Shown here one piece after another: positions 18,760-25,608 of a DNA stretch of 26,855 bases. Origin of the DNA: CALKUP01 sp964492735. GTDB lineage: Bacteria > Patescibacteriota > Patescibacteriia > UBA9570 > XYC2-FULL-38-9. Location of the stretch: contig CAZBLE010000014.1 in assembly GCA_964492735.1 (NCBI GenBank), positions 1 through 26,855 of the forward strand, given 5' to 3'. Numbering within the stretch: the first letter of the stretch is position 1; each line of letters begins with the position of its first letter. The position numbers and the translations under genes are program-made. The notes beneath the pieces were generated by a model that made no database searches, was not told the DNA's origin, and saw only the letters and a list, made by a program, of their open reading frames with translations.

Positions 18760-20808
18760 ATGAATGCAGATATTGTTTTTATTATTCCAGCGTTTAATGA
18801 GCACTTGATTATTGGTCAGGCGGCTGAATTATTGCGCGCTGAGTGCGAGAAATCGTTTGGAGAAACGGTGCGTTGGCAAATTGTGATTGCGGAAAATGGT
18901 TCAAGTGATGACACGCTCGTTGAAGCAGGGCGGGTTGCAGAGCAGTCGCAAGGAAAGATCATTGCTCTGTCTTGTCCTACAAGTGGGAGAGCGCGTGCGT
19001 TGCGGCAAGCTTGTGAGGCGGTGCCCGCAGATGTGTATTGCTATCTTGACGCTGACTTGCCGATGGACTTGAAAGATATTAAACCGCTTGTTGAGCGTGT
19101 GCGTCGTGGGGAAGCGGATCTTGTTGTTGCTCGTCGAGCAGGAGATCGTCCATTAAAGCGTCGTGTATTGTCTTTTGGTTTTCGCACACTCAATCAGTGG
19201 TTGTTTGGTCTTCAGGTGCATGACGCGCAATGTGGTGTGAAAGTATGGAGTAAGCGTGTGATTGAAGAGGTGTTTCCACTTTGCCATGAAACAGGATATT
19301 TTTTTGACACAGAACTTCTTGCACTCACTCAGCATCATGGTATGCGAGTTGAAGAATTTCCGATTCAGTGGATTGAACAGCGTTTCCCAGAGCGGAGCAG
19401 TAAGGTGCGTCCAGTGAAAGATACGCTTGCGGCCTTTCGCTCACTTGCAACGGTCAGTCACCGATTGTATCCAGATGTTTCACATGCAGTTTTACTTGTT
19501 GTGTTGTTCGGCCTCGCAACCCTTGCCGTGTTTTTTGAACAATTACTAATAGTTGTGCCGGGGCATTTCCAAGTGCCGAATCAATATGCAGATCACCCAT
19601 GGCAGGTTGTGTTAAATGTGCTTGCTGGAGCGGGGGTGTATCTCACGCTTGGTTTTTTGCTTTATAGATTGCGTTTGAAATCATTGCCATGGAAATTCGT
19701 ACAAGCAATTGCCGCAGGGTTTTTTATCTTGATTCTTGTTGTTGCGATTGCGACGCAACCAACGCGTTCTCAAGATCTGTATTGGAATTTGAATTTGGTT
19801 CATGGGTGGACAGAATATGGCATGAATCCATATATCACCACACCAAGCATGTTACCGGTTGATGCGTTTACTGAGCCGGTGAGAGAATGGAAGCATCTGT
19901 CTATGACGCATGGGCCGCTCTATGTCTATATTGTCGCAACGGTAACAACATTTGTTGATACAGTCACAGCGGGATTGATTGGGTTAAAAACCCTGCAGGC
20001 ACTTGCGTTGATCGCGGCCATCGTGTTCATACTAAAGACAGTGCGTCTTCGAGGCTGGAGTGCTGGCGAAGAAGCTGTTGCATGTATTGTGTTGCTTTTT
20101 AATCCGCTGCTGTTGCAAATGGCGGTTGTTGATGGACACAATGATGTGTGGATTTTCTTGTCTGTTGCAGCGAGCTTGTACTTCTTACAACAAAAATGGT
20201 TTGCAGCAAGTGCTGTGGCATTGATTGCTGGAGCGTTTGTGAAATATGTAACGGTCTTATTTTTTCCTGTGCCAGTTGTGGCGTTGTTGTGGAGCGGACT
20301 TGCATGGCGAATGAAGTTGCGTCAGTTGCTATGGATTGGTGTGGGAGGTATTCTTGGTGTTTGTTTGTATATTCCATTCGGTATGCCGTGGAATATTTCG
20401 AGCGGCTTGAATGAAGAATTGACTGCGCGTGGTTCGTACACGGCATCTTTGTTGCCAACGGTATTGTTGCATAAAGCACTTGGTTGGGAGGTTGCTGATC
20501 TGCGTTTACTGGGAGTTAGTATCGCGTTGATTGTGCTGGCTATGTTGTTAGCTCGGCGTCAGTTTATTCACGCTTTTTTCTGGCCAGTGATTTTGATGTT
20601 ATCCATTGGTACGCCATGGGTGCAGGCGTGGTATTTATTATGGATTATTCCATCCTGTGTTGTGCTTGGTGCAATTCCGACAGTATTGCTGCTGAGCAGT
20701 ATTGTGTACCTTATTTCTGATGTGATTTTTGCGATTCATATTATAATCATTCTGATTATCCCGCTGACTCTCGTATTGATTCGAGAGCTTTGGCGGAGGC
20801 TCAAATAA
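18760..20808 (+). CDS. GT2 glycosyltransferase fused to a polytopic GT-C-like membrane domain
   Basis: The protein has 682 residues. Residues 1 to about 225 are a GT2 catalytic domain: VFIIPAFNE, IVIAENGSSDDT, a YLDADLP metal motif (D97, D99), and DAQCGVKVW, as in dolichyl-phosphate-mannose synthases. About ten membrane helices follow from about 247. They carry GT-C/GT87-like features: SQDLYWNLNLVHGWTEYGMNPY, MTHGPLYVYI, and PLLLQMAVVDGHNDVW. One chain could thus make a polyprenyl-linked sugar and pass it on outside the membrane. The acceptor is unknown. ATG 18760 is preferred over TTG 18724 by homology of the first strand. No SD is visible. Confidence 0.82.
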   Translation: MNADIVFIIPAFNEHLIIGQAAELLRAECEKSFGETVRWQIVIAENGSSDDTLVEAGRVAEQSQGKIIALSCPTSGRARALRQACEAVPADVYCYLDADLPMDLKDIKPLVERVRRGEADLVVARRAGDRPLKRRVLSFGFRTLNQWLFGLQVHDAQCGVKVWSKRVIEEVFPLCHETGYFFDTELLALTQHHGMRVEEFPIQWIEQRFPERSSKVRPVKDTLAAFRSLATVSHRLYPDVSHAVLLVVLFGLATLAVFFEQLLIVVPGHFQVPNQYADHPWQVVLNVLAGAGVYLTLGFLLYRLRLKSLPWKFVQAIAAGFFILILVVAIATQPTRSQDLYWNLNLVHGWTEYGMNPYITTPSMLPVDAFTEPVREWKHLSMTHGPLYVYIVATVTTFVDTVTAGLIGLKTLQALALIAAIVFILKTVRLRGWSAGEEAVACIVLLFNPLLLQMAVVDGHNDVWIFLSVAASLYFLQQKWFAASAVALIAGAFVKYVTVLFFPVPVVALLWSGLAWRMKLRQLLWIGVGGILGVCLYIPFGMPWNISSGLNEELTARGSYTASLLPTVLLHKALGWEVADLRLLGVSIALIVLAMLLARRQFIHAFFWPVILMLSIGTPWVQAWYLLWIIPSCVVLGAIPTVLLLSSIVYLISDVIFAIHIIIILIIPLTLVLIRELWRRLK

Positions 20809-20897
20809 GCTGAAATAACAAAAATAGGTCTACGAAATTTATAAAATAAATTACCACAAAAAAATAGTGTAACAATAAATTTGAATAGAGCAAGACG

Positions 20898-20947
20898 TTA
20901 ATAAAGTAAAAAAACAAACATATTAATCATACTTTTTACTTTATTAA
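20898..20947. terminator. 15-base perfect inverted repeat between convergent genes
   Basis: The arms TTAATAAAGTAAAAA (20898-20912) and TTTTTACTTTATTAA (20933-20947) flank a 20-base loop. It lies between the convergent glycosyltransferase and Panacea-pair genes and probably ends both transcripts. The AT-only stem is unusual for an intrinsic terminator. Confidence 0.6.
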
Positions 20948-20962
20948 TTATCCCGCCCTTCT

Positions 20963-21337
20963 TTATATAATTTTTTCTATTTGCTCTCTAAGCGCTGGGG
21001 GAATTGAATTATCTGGGTTTAAAATTTCAGCTTTAATTTCTGTTAAATCACGGTCATTCAAGATCCCAAGCTCCTCACAAGAAACACCGTCAATATCATG
21101 ATCTGTATTGTGCAAGTGAGCCGCGCAACCTTCGAACTCTTCGGTCGTGAGTACGACAAATAAATACACAGGATTATTTCTTTTCGGGTTATCTACAGGT
21201 AATTTAGAATGACTTAATTCTAATAATTGAGTTTGTTGAGGATTAACTATTTTGGCTAAAAAAATTAATTCAGTTGACGCAGCTAAGTATACGTATTCAC
21301 TCTCTTCTAGTCGAATAATGTCACCAAAATTTAACAT
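20963..21337 (-). CDS. Partner protein of the Panacea-domain gene, putative toxin
   Basis: The protein has 124 residues, is acidic and soluble, and is AT-rich in codon use. It opens MLNFGDIIRLEESEYVYLAASTELIFLAKIVNP, a small beta-barrel-like pattern reminiscent of MazF/PemK-type N-termini (GDI...L..s.YV.L). The rest (CEELGILNDRDLTEIKAEIL) is helical. I do not recognise a specific family. It begins four bases after the stop of the Panacea gene, so it is co-transcribed. Toxin status is inferred from position only; it could equally be an accessory or immunity partner. Confidence 0.55.
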   Translation of the reverse strand: MLNFGDIIRLEESEYVYLAASTELIFLAKIVNPQQTQLLELSHSKLPVDNPKRNNPVYLFVVLTTEEFEGCAAHLHNTDHDIDGVSCEELGILNDRDLTEIKAEILNPDNSIPPALREQIEKII

Positions 21338-21341
21338 CTTT

Positions 21342-21884
21342 TTAATTAGTAATAGATAAAGATAGTTCTATATCATCTTTGTTCACAAAACAATCTGCAT
21401 CATAGGTTGCTAATGAGTATGGTATAAAATCAAGCATCTTTGTTTTAGTCCATGGAGCTTCCTTATGTGATGCCTCTTCGATATAAGCTGTTGTTTTATC
21501 ACCAAATCTCTGGACCACCTGTTCTAATATTTCTAGTTCATGCTTTGTAAAAAGTTTTTCATCTTTTTTTGAAAAATTTTGATGGCATACAATTTTTTGC
21601 ATTCTCGTACCTTCCGGTCTTTCGATATAAAAGGTGTCTGCTAGGTAAGCATTTTCCGGATCCTCTGCTACGTTATCAACTAAATTTTTAATTGATGACG
21701 GAATTGGACCGTGCTCAAGCTTTACATAATTGTCGTATGTAATAGGTGAGGCGTATTTTTTTACCGACAAAAAGTCCGCGAAATAAAACAGCTTCATTAA
21801 TTTTACTTTACCTAAGTAGGTAGGATTGGTATTTGTATTAAAATACCGAATCATTGCCTTTAACTTTGGTGTCGATATTTGCAT
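21342..21884 (-). CDS. panA: Panacea-domain (DUF4065, SocA-like) antitoxin
   Basis: The protein has 180 residues. The Panacea domain pattern is clear: KLMKLFYFADFLSVKKYASPITYDNYVKLEHGPIPSSI near the N-terminus, with KTTAYIEEASHKEAPWTKT in the C-terminal half. Panacea proteins are antitoxins that neutralise diverse, unrelated toxins encoded next to them. SocA of Caulobacter is the founding example. Here the gene is first in a two-gene operon. Codon use is AT-rich compared with the flanking genes (18 of 60 G+C in 21241-21300, in its partner), which suggests transfer. A six-base inverted repeat overlaps its start. Confidence 0.82.
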   Translation of the reverse strand: MQISTPKLKAMIRYFNTNTNPTYLGKVKLMKLFYFADFLSVKKYASPITYDNYVKLEHGPIPSSIKNLVDNVAEDPENAYLADTFYIERPEGTRMQKIVCHQNFSKKDEKLFTKHELEILEQVVQRFGDKTTAYIEEASHKEAPWTKTKMLDFIPYSLATYDADCFVNKDDIELSLSITN

Positions 21885-21944
21885 GTCTTATATATACCAT
21901 AAATTAGGACATGTTAAAATACAATACATTTACTCACTTGTCAA
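21882..21944 (-). promoter_or_regulatory. Promoter and candidate operator of the Panacea pair
   Basis: Two promoter readings exist on the minus strand. The first is TTGACA (21944-21939)-17-TATTTT (21921-21916). The second is a TATATA (21896-21891) six bases before ATG 21884. CATGTC (21882-21887) and GACATG (21908-21913) form an inverted repeat spanning the start codon and the second -10, a natural place for autoregulation. Confidence 0.5.
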
Positions 21945-22015
21945 TAGTATATAAAAATAGGAATATTCTAAAATGAGGCTGAGTATTCTGCATGTGTAAA
22001 ATGCAGGGCTATAAA

Positions 22016-22045
22016 CCTAAAACCTCCAATTGAGGAGGTTTTAGG
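22016..22045 (-). terminator. 12-base perfect stem after tRNA-Pro
   Basis: CCTAAAACCTCC pairs with GGAGGTTTTAGG across six bases. The AAAA and TTTT inside the arms let it act in either direction. A smaller inverted repeat, CTGCAT/ATGCAG, lies at 21989-22007. Confidence 0.65.
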
Positions 22046-22059
22046 TGCTACCTATAATT

Positions 22060-22135
22060 TGGTCGGGGCGGTGAGACTTGAACTCACGATCTTCTGGTCC
22101 CAAACCAGACGCCTTAGCCACTAGGCCACGCCCCG
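22060..22135 (-). tRNA. tRNA-Pro (anticodon TGG)
   Basis: The acceptor CGGGGCG pairs with CGCCCCG (a C1-G72 pair, typical of bacterial tRNA-Pro). The anticodon loop is TTTGGGA, the discriminator is A, and CCA is encoded (22062-22060). Confidence 0.93.
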
Positions 22136-22147
22136 TAGAGCCATCGT

Positions 22148-22175
22148 ATTCTAGCAGAAGAGGAAAAAAAATCAA
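22148..22175 (-). promoter_or_regulatory. Promoter of tRNA-Pro
   Basis: The minus-strand -35 is TTGATT (22175-22170) and the -10 is TAGAAT (22153-22148), with a 16-base spacer and an extended TGC before the -10. Confidence 0.65.
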
Positions 22176-22199
22176 GCGATTTCACAGATTCCCATAAAC

Positions 22200-22227
22200 T
22201 TGCCATATTCTGCCCTCTGACTATACT
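22200..22227 (+). promoter_or_regulatory. Promoter of the uridine kinase gene
   Basis: The -35 is TTGCCA (22200-22205) and the -10 is TATACT (22222-22227), with a 16-base spacer. ATG 22237 is nine bases downstream, so the leader is at most a few bases. Confidence 0.7.
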
Positions 22228-22236
22228 TTCTCGTGT

Positions 22237-22884
22237 ATGCATACAACACGCCCATTTGTCATTGGCCTCGCCGGAGGATCAGGTTCTGGAAAGACCACTC
22301 TCGCGAATATTTTGACCCATTCATTGCCATGGAGTGTTACGACCGTCGGACTCGATCAGTTTTATCGAGATTTAGGCGATATGCCATTAGAGCAGCGCAA
22401 GCTCACAAACTTCGACCATCCGGACAGCTTAGACTTTGAGCAGTTTACAGCAGTGGCAGCAGCGCTGTCTGCAGGGGAGCAAGCGACGGTTCCGACCTAT
22501 GATTTTGAGACGTGTAGCCCAACAGGTGAGCGTCAGGTGGTGCGCCCTACAGAAGTCGTTATTTTGGAAGGCATGCAAGTATTGTGGCACGAGCCGTTGT
22601 TGCAGTATCTTGATATGGGAATCTATTTAAATATCGATGAGCAGACGCGGTTGGCTCGAAAAATTGAACGGGATATTCGAGAGCGGGGGAGGTCGTATGA
22701 TGATGTGATAGATATGTGGCAAACGCGCACAAAGCCGATGCACCGACTCTATGTCCAGCCTGGGCGCATGAACGCAGATCTTATTTTTACCGATAGTTTT
22801 GGGCCGCAAGTCTTGCAGGTTGTGACAGATGAAATTGAGCATCGGTTGCGTATCCGATCAGGGGAGATTGAGGGCCTCCATTGA
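22237..22884 (+). CDS. udk: Uridine kinase family protein
   Basis: The protein has 215 residues. The P-loop is GLAGGSGSGKTT, followed by VTTVGLDQFYRDL, NFDHPDSLDFEQF, VPTYDFETCSPTGER, VVILEGMQVLW and RKIERDIRERGRSYDDVIDMW. These are the uridine/cytidine kinase (Udk) landmarks in order. The enzyme phosphorylates uridine and cytidine in pyrimidine salvage. The usual EGI.. motif reads EGMQVL, a mild change. A phosphoribulokinase-like substrate cannot be excluded, but the NFDHPDSLDF segment favours uridine kinase. No SD is present. The promoter of tRNA-Phe overlaps the stop codon. Confidence 0.9.
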   Translation: MHTTRPFVIGLAGGSGSGKTTLANILTHSLPWSVTTVGLDQFYRDLGDMPLEQRKLTNFDHPDSLDFEQFTAVAAALSAGEQATVPTYDFETCSPTGERQVVRPTEVVILEGMQVLWHEPLLQYLDMGIYLNIDEQTRLARKIERDIRERGRSYDDVIDMWQTRTKPMHRLYVQPGRMNADLIFTDSFGPQVLQVVTDEIEHRLRIRSGEIEGLH

Positions 22885-22909
22885 CCAGCCACGGAAAATT
22901 TGATATTCT
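22881..22909 (+). promoter_or_regulatory. Promoter of tRNA-Phe
   Basis: The -35 is TTGACC (22881-22886) and the -10 is TATTCT (22904-22909), with a 17-base spacer. The -35 overlaps the TGA of udk. Confidence 0.7.
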
Positions 22910-22950
22910 GTTCAGGCTTTCCACAAAATAGTGAGCATTGAAATATCCTT

Positions 22951-23025
22951 GCCGGGGTAGCTCAGTGGTAGAGCAGAAGACTGAAAATCTTCGTGTCGGC
23001 AGTTCGATCCTGCCCCCCGGCACCA
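22951..23025 (+). tRNA. tRNA-Phe (anticodon GAA)
   Basis: The acceptor GCCGGGG pairs with CCCCGGC. The anticodon loop CTGAAAA sits in an AAGA/TCTT-type stem, the discriminator is A, and CCA is encoded (23023-23025). Confidence 0.94.
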
Positions 23026-23026
23026 C

Positions 23027-23055
23027 AAAACCACCCGAGCGGTGGTTTTTATTTT
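23027..23055 (+). terminator. Terminator of tRNA-Phe
   Basis: AACCACC pairs with GGTGGTT across a five-base loop and is followed by TTTTTATTTT. Confidence 0.88.
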
Positions 23056-23092
23056 GGACCTCGGTTACAATAAAAGCAATTAAAAAATATAT

Positions 23093-24016
23093 ATGAAAAA
23101 CTTTTTTGCGACGTTGTGTGTTCTCGTTATTATTTTCTTATTTCCATTTGTCCTACTTGGAACATTGGCACAAACCCAAGTTTTGACCGTGCCATCACTA
23201 AAGCAGTTCGTGCGCAGTAGTGATATTGCAGGACAGCTCCCAAATTTGATTGTCACGAAAATGCAGGAGTCGATGGAAAATGAGCAGGGTTCCGCAGATG
23301 GGCAAGAGGGAAATGGTGATGGTCCATCTGAACAAGAAATTGCAGATATGAAACAGCAGATTACAGATGCTCTGCCACCAGAAACGGTTAACGGGATTTT
23401 TGACCAAGTAATTGATTCCGGAGCGACGTGGTGGAAGAGTGATATGGCACTTGAAAAATTCCCACTCGTGCTGAATATTGCTCCATACAAAGAAGAGATT
23501 AAACCGCTGCTGAAAAACACCGAGCTCATCACTAACGATGACGGCTCACTCCCAGACACAATCGACCTCCAGTCATTACTGACAATTCAAGCGCAAAACA
23601 AGCCGGATGATTTTGTGAAATATAATGAACAGATTACGCAGGCCCACACCTCTCTCAAGCAAGCGCGGCTTCTGATTGTGATTGGTTGGATTGTGATCGC
23701 ACTCTGCTTCCTCGGTATTGGTTTGTTAGTCCGGACTCCAGGCCAGCGGATTCCGAAGTGGTTTGGATGGGTAGGAGTTGTTTTGTTCTTAGAAGCTGCC
23801 AGTCTCCTCGCTGTGGTCTATTTTTTACCAAGCTTCATTCAGCCACTCATTGGTTCAAATGGCGCGCCAGCTGAGGCGACAGTGGCCTTCTCGTTGCTTC
23901 AGGTAGTGAGTGTCGCTCTATGGCATGGGCTAGCCGTTGTGTTGGGGGTACTGGTTGTGTTTACGAGCGTTGCATTTGTGGTGCAGTCGCAGTTTGCACA
24001 GAGAGCAAAGGCATAG
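23093..24016 (+). CDS. Membrane protein of unknown function with a large outer loop
   Basis: The protein has 307 residues. An N-terminal hydrophobic segment (about 5-27, with FPFVLLGTLAQ) works as a signal anchor. It is followed by a roughly 170-residue soluble region with an acidic Gly/Glu/Asp-rich patch (about 63-80, EQGSADGQEGNGDGP). Three C-terminal helices follow (about 196-217, 224-246 and 274-298). The soluble region contains LPPETVNGIFDQVIDSG and is presumably outside the membrane. I do not recognise the family. A TACAAT lies at 23066-23071, but no good -35 or SD is visible. It follows tRNA-Phe and its terminator, so it is transcribed separately. Confidence 0.65.
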   Translation: MKNFFATLCVLVIIFLFPFVLLGTLAQTQVLTVPSLKQFVRSSDIAGQLPNLIVTKMQESMENEQGSADGQEGNGDGPSEQEIADMKQQITDALPPETVNGIFDQVIDSGATWWKSDMALEKFPLVLNIAPYKEEIKPLLKNTELITNDDGSLPDTIDLQSLLTIQAQNKPDDFVKYNEQITQAHTSLKQARLLIVIGWIVIALCFLGIGLLVRTPGQRIPKWFGWVGVVLFLEAASLLAVVYFLPSFIQPLIGSNGAPAEATVAFSLLQVVSVALWHGLAVVLGVLVVFTSVAFVVQSQFAQRAKA

Positions 24017-24051
24017 GGTATTCATTGGCGGCGAATACGAGAAAATAAAAG

Positions 24052-24075
24052 CACCCCATTGAAGGGGTGTTTTTT
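24052..24075 (+). terminator. Terminator after the membrane protein gene
   Basis: CACCCC pairs with GGGGTG across six bases and is followed by TTTTTT. On the opposite strand it lies immediately past the CCA end of tRNA-Ile. Confidence 0.88.
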
Positions 24076-24151
24076 GGTGGGCATGCCTGGACTCGAACCA
24101 GGGACCTCTACATTATCAGTGTAGTGCTCTAACCAGCTGAGCTACATGCCC
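24075..24151 (-). tRNA. tRNA-Ile (anticodon GAT)
   Basis: The acceptor GGGCATG pairs with CATGCCC. The anticodon loop CTGATAA sits in a CTACA/TGTAG stem, the discriminator is A, and CCA is encoded (24077-24075). It is a stand-alone gene, not in an rRNA spacer as is common for this isoacceptor. Confidence 0.93.
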
Positions 24152-24183
24152 GAAACCTGAAATAGCTTGAGTATGCTATCAAA

Positions 24184-24945
24184 TCACGGCTTCTTTGTAA
24201 AGACCGGGCACATATCCCACATAAATCGAAACCAGGTCCGATAACTATCTGCGAGTTGCTTATTAATCATGACATAAACAACGCCGTCTTCACCAAAATT
24301 CCCAACTCCCTTGCTGGTAAAGGTTGCAACATAGTCGCCAAAAATATCACACACACCCGTCGTTTCGTAGCCCTTTGGCAACACCTTATATTCACCGCCA
24401 ATGGTTTTGAGCGCTTGCGGCAACTCTTCCGGAACACGCGGATCATAGATTGTTTGGTATTTCATCTTTTGCTTTTTTGCCATTTGCTGAAAGTCTTTTA
24501 AAAAACTCTCGTCAATTCCGGGTGAATACCACAGGCCTTTGGCTCCAAGAAACAAGGTGTCCTGTCCGACGCGCACCAAATCACGCATGTAGTTTTTATA
24601 GCCTTCGATTCCTTTGTAAATAAAAGCCGCTTCTTCTGCCGGCTCGTCATCATAGAGTGCATGTAAATTTGGGAGCATTGTTTCGAGTGAGCGTTCTTTT
24701 TCTTTGAGCAGCTCCATGAGCTTGTCTGGGTTTACCGCCGAATAGCGATTCTCACCTTTTTGGAACACAACAAAGACGAGTCCTTTGTGGGTGAGGCGTT
24801 GCAGTGCGTCATAGACATTCCGTCTGTGAATGTTGGCTTTGGTGGAAATTTCCGCAACCCCAGATTCACCGCGATAGAGCAGGGCTTCATAGATTTTCGC
24901 TTCATTCGGAGATAGTCCGATTTCTTGAAGGAGTTCGATATACAT
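24184..24945 (-). CDS. TrmB-family transcriptional regulator
   Basis: The protein has 253 residues. An N-terminal winged helix (about 5-70: LLQEIGLSPNEAKIYEALLYRGESGVAEISTKANIHRRNVYDALQRLTHKGLV) matches TrmB_N. A coiled-coil linker (LMELLKEKERSLETMLPNL) leads to a C-terminal ligand-sensing domain (about 105-250). TrmB proteins are mainly archaeal sugar-responsive regulators, and such homologues also occur in uncultivated bacteria. The effector is unknown. TAGACT ends six bases before ATG 24945, with TTGACA 16 bases further upstream, so the mRNA is predicted leaderless. A G+C-rich SD-led gene is transcribed divergently. Confidence 0.88.
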   Translation of the reverse strand: MYIELLQEIGLSPNEAKIYEALLYRGESGVAEISTKANIHRRNVYDALQRLTHKGLVFVVFQKGENRYSAVNPDKLMELLKEKERSLETMLPNLHALYDDEPAEEAAFIYKGIEGYKNYMRDLVRVGQDTLFLGAKGLWYSPGIDESFLKDFQQMAKKQKMKYQTIYDPRVPEELPQALKTIGGEYKVLPKGYETTGVCDIFGDYVATFTSKGVGNFGEDGVVYVMINKQLADSYRTWFRFMWDMCPVFTKKP

Positions 24946-24951
24946 GGCAAT

Positions 24952-24979
24952 AGTCTAACAGGATTATCTATGGTGTCAA
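24952..24979 (-). promoter_or_regulatory. Promoter of the TrmB-family gene, leaderless layout
   Basis: The minus-strand -35 is TTGACA (24979-24974) and the -10 is TAGACT (24957-24952), with a 16-base spacer. The -10 ends six bases before ATG 24945. Confidence 0.75.
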
Positions 24980-24998
24980 ACAGCACCACTTGGTGTTA

Positions 24999-25027
24999 TT
25001 GGCCGCTCTTATTAAATCTAATATGGT
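24999..25027 (+). promoter_or_regulatory. Promoter of the SD-led membrane protein
   Basis: The -35 is TTGGCC (24999-25004) and the -10 is TATGGT (25022-25027), with a 17-base spacer. The leader of about 40 bases ends with hairpin CTCCC-GTGT-GGGAG, which overlaps the start of the SD. Confidence 0.5.
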
Positions 25028-25074
25028 TTTGCCAGTCAGATAACCTAAAATCTCCCGTGTGGGAGGAGGTGATC

Positions 25075-25545
25075 ATGTCGTTCATTCGTCAAAATCCGTG
25101 GTACGTTGTGTTCTTTAGTGTTGGTTTCGTGTGCTCGCTGCCGTACTCGGTGCAAGAAGTTCATGATGCGCTCGAGGTCGTTAGTGTCCTGATGCTCGTT
25201 GCCTTGTTTGCATCGTTGCTCGTGCCGTTCGCAGCCTTCAGCTCACAGGAACACTGGAACAAGTGGTGGTTGCAGAATGCGCCCCTCGCTGCCTTTGGGG
25301 CTTACGCCTATGAGGTTGTAATGGCGCCGACTGGGATCAAGGTCGTCCTCATGCTCTGTGCTATGGGAATGCATCTCGGGTATTGGGCGAGCGGAATCCA
25401 TTCTCGTGCCTATCGCTTCGAGCAACTCCGGCACAGTGGCCTTGCGACGCAGGATCAGATGCAGCAGATCTGTCGGCTCAACGCCAATGGTCGTTCGGGT
25501 GAAGCTGATGAAATCGTTCGCACTCTCCTCAAGTTGGATGAGTGA
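25075..25545 (+). CDS. G+C-rich SD-led membrane protein, function unknown
   Basis: The protein has 156 residues from ATG 25075. The SD AGGAGGTGATC (11 bases) is a perfect complement of the 16S 3' end found at 26473-26490 in this window. There are about four membrane segments (VVFFSVGFVCSLPYS, VVSVLMLVALFASLLVPF, LAAFGAYAYEVVMA, VVLMLCAMGMHLGYWAS), then a cytoplasmic-looking helical tail (QMQQICRLNANGRSGEADEIVRTLLKLDE). No family is recognised. G+C is above its neighbours (34 of 60 in 25201-25260). An upstream in-frame start at 24925 is rejected because it overlaps the TrmB gene and its promoter. Confidence 0.65.
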   Translation: MSFIRQNPWYVVFFSVGFVCSLPYSVQEVHDALEVVSVLMLVALFASLLVPFAAFSSQEHWNKWWLQNAPLAAFGAYAYEVVMAPTGIKVVLMLCAMGMHLGYWASGIHSRAYRFEQLRHSGLATQDQMQQICRLNANGRSGEADEIVRTLLKLDE

Positions 25546-25560
25546 GTCGGGACGGACATA

Positions 25561-25608
25561 AACGAGACTGTTGTTTCCAGTCGGAACGCAGTCTCGTTAT
25601 TTTTCTTT
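25561..25608 (+). terminator. Nested-hairpin terminator of the SD-led membrane gene
   Basis: AACGAGACTG pairs with CAGTCTCGTT (10 pairs). The 18-base loop contains an inner TTCC/GGAA stem, and ATTTTTCTTT follows. Confidence 0.85.
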
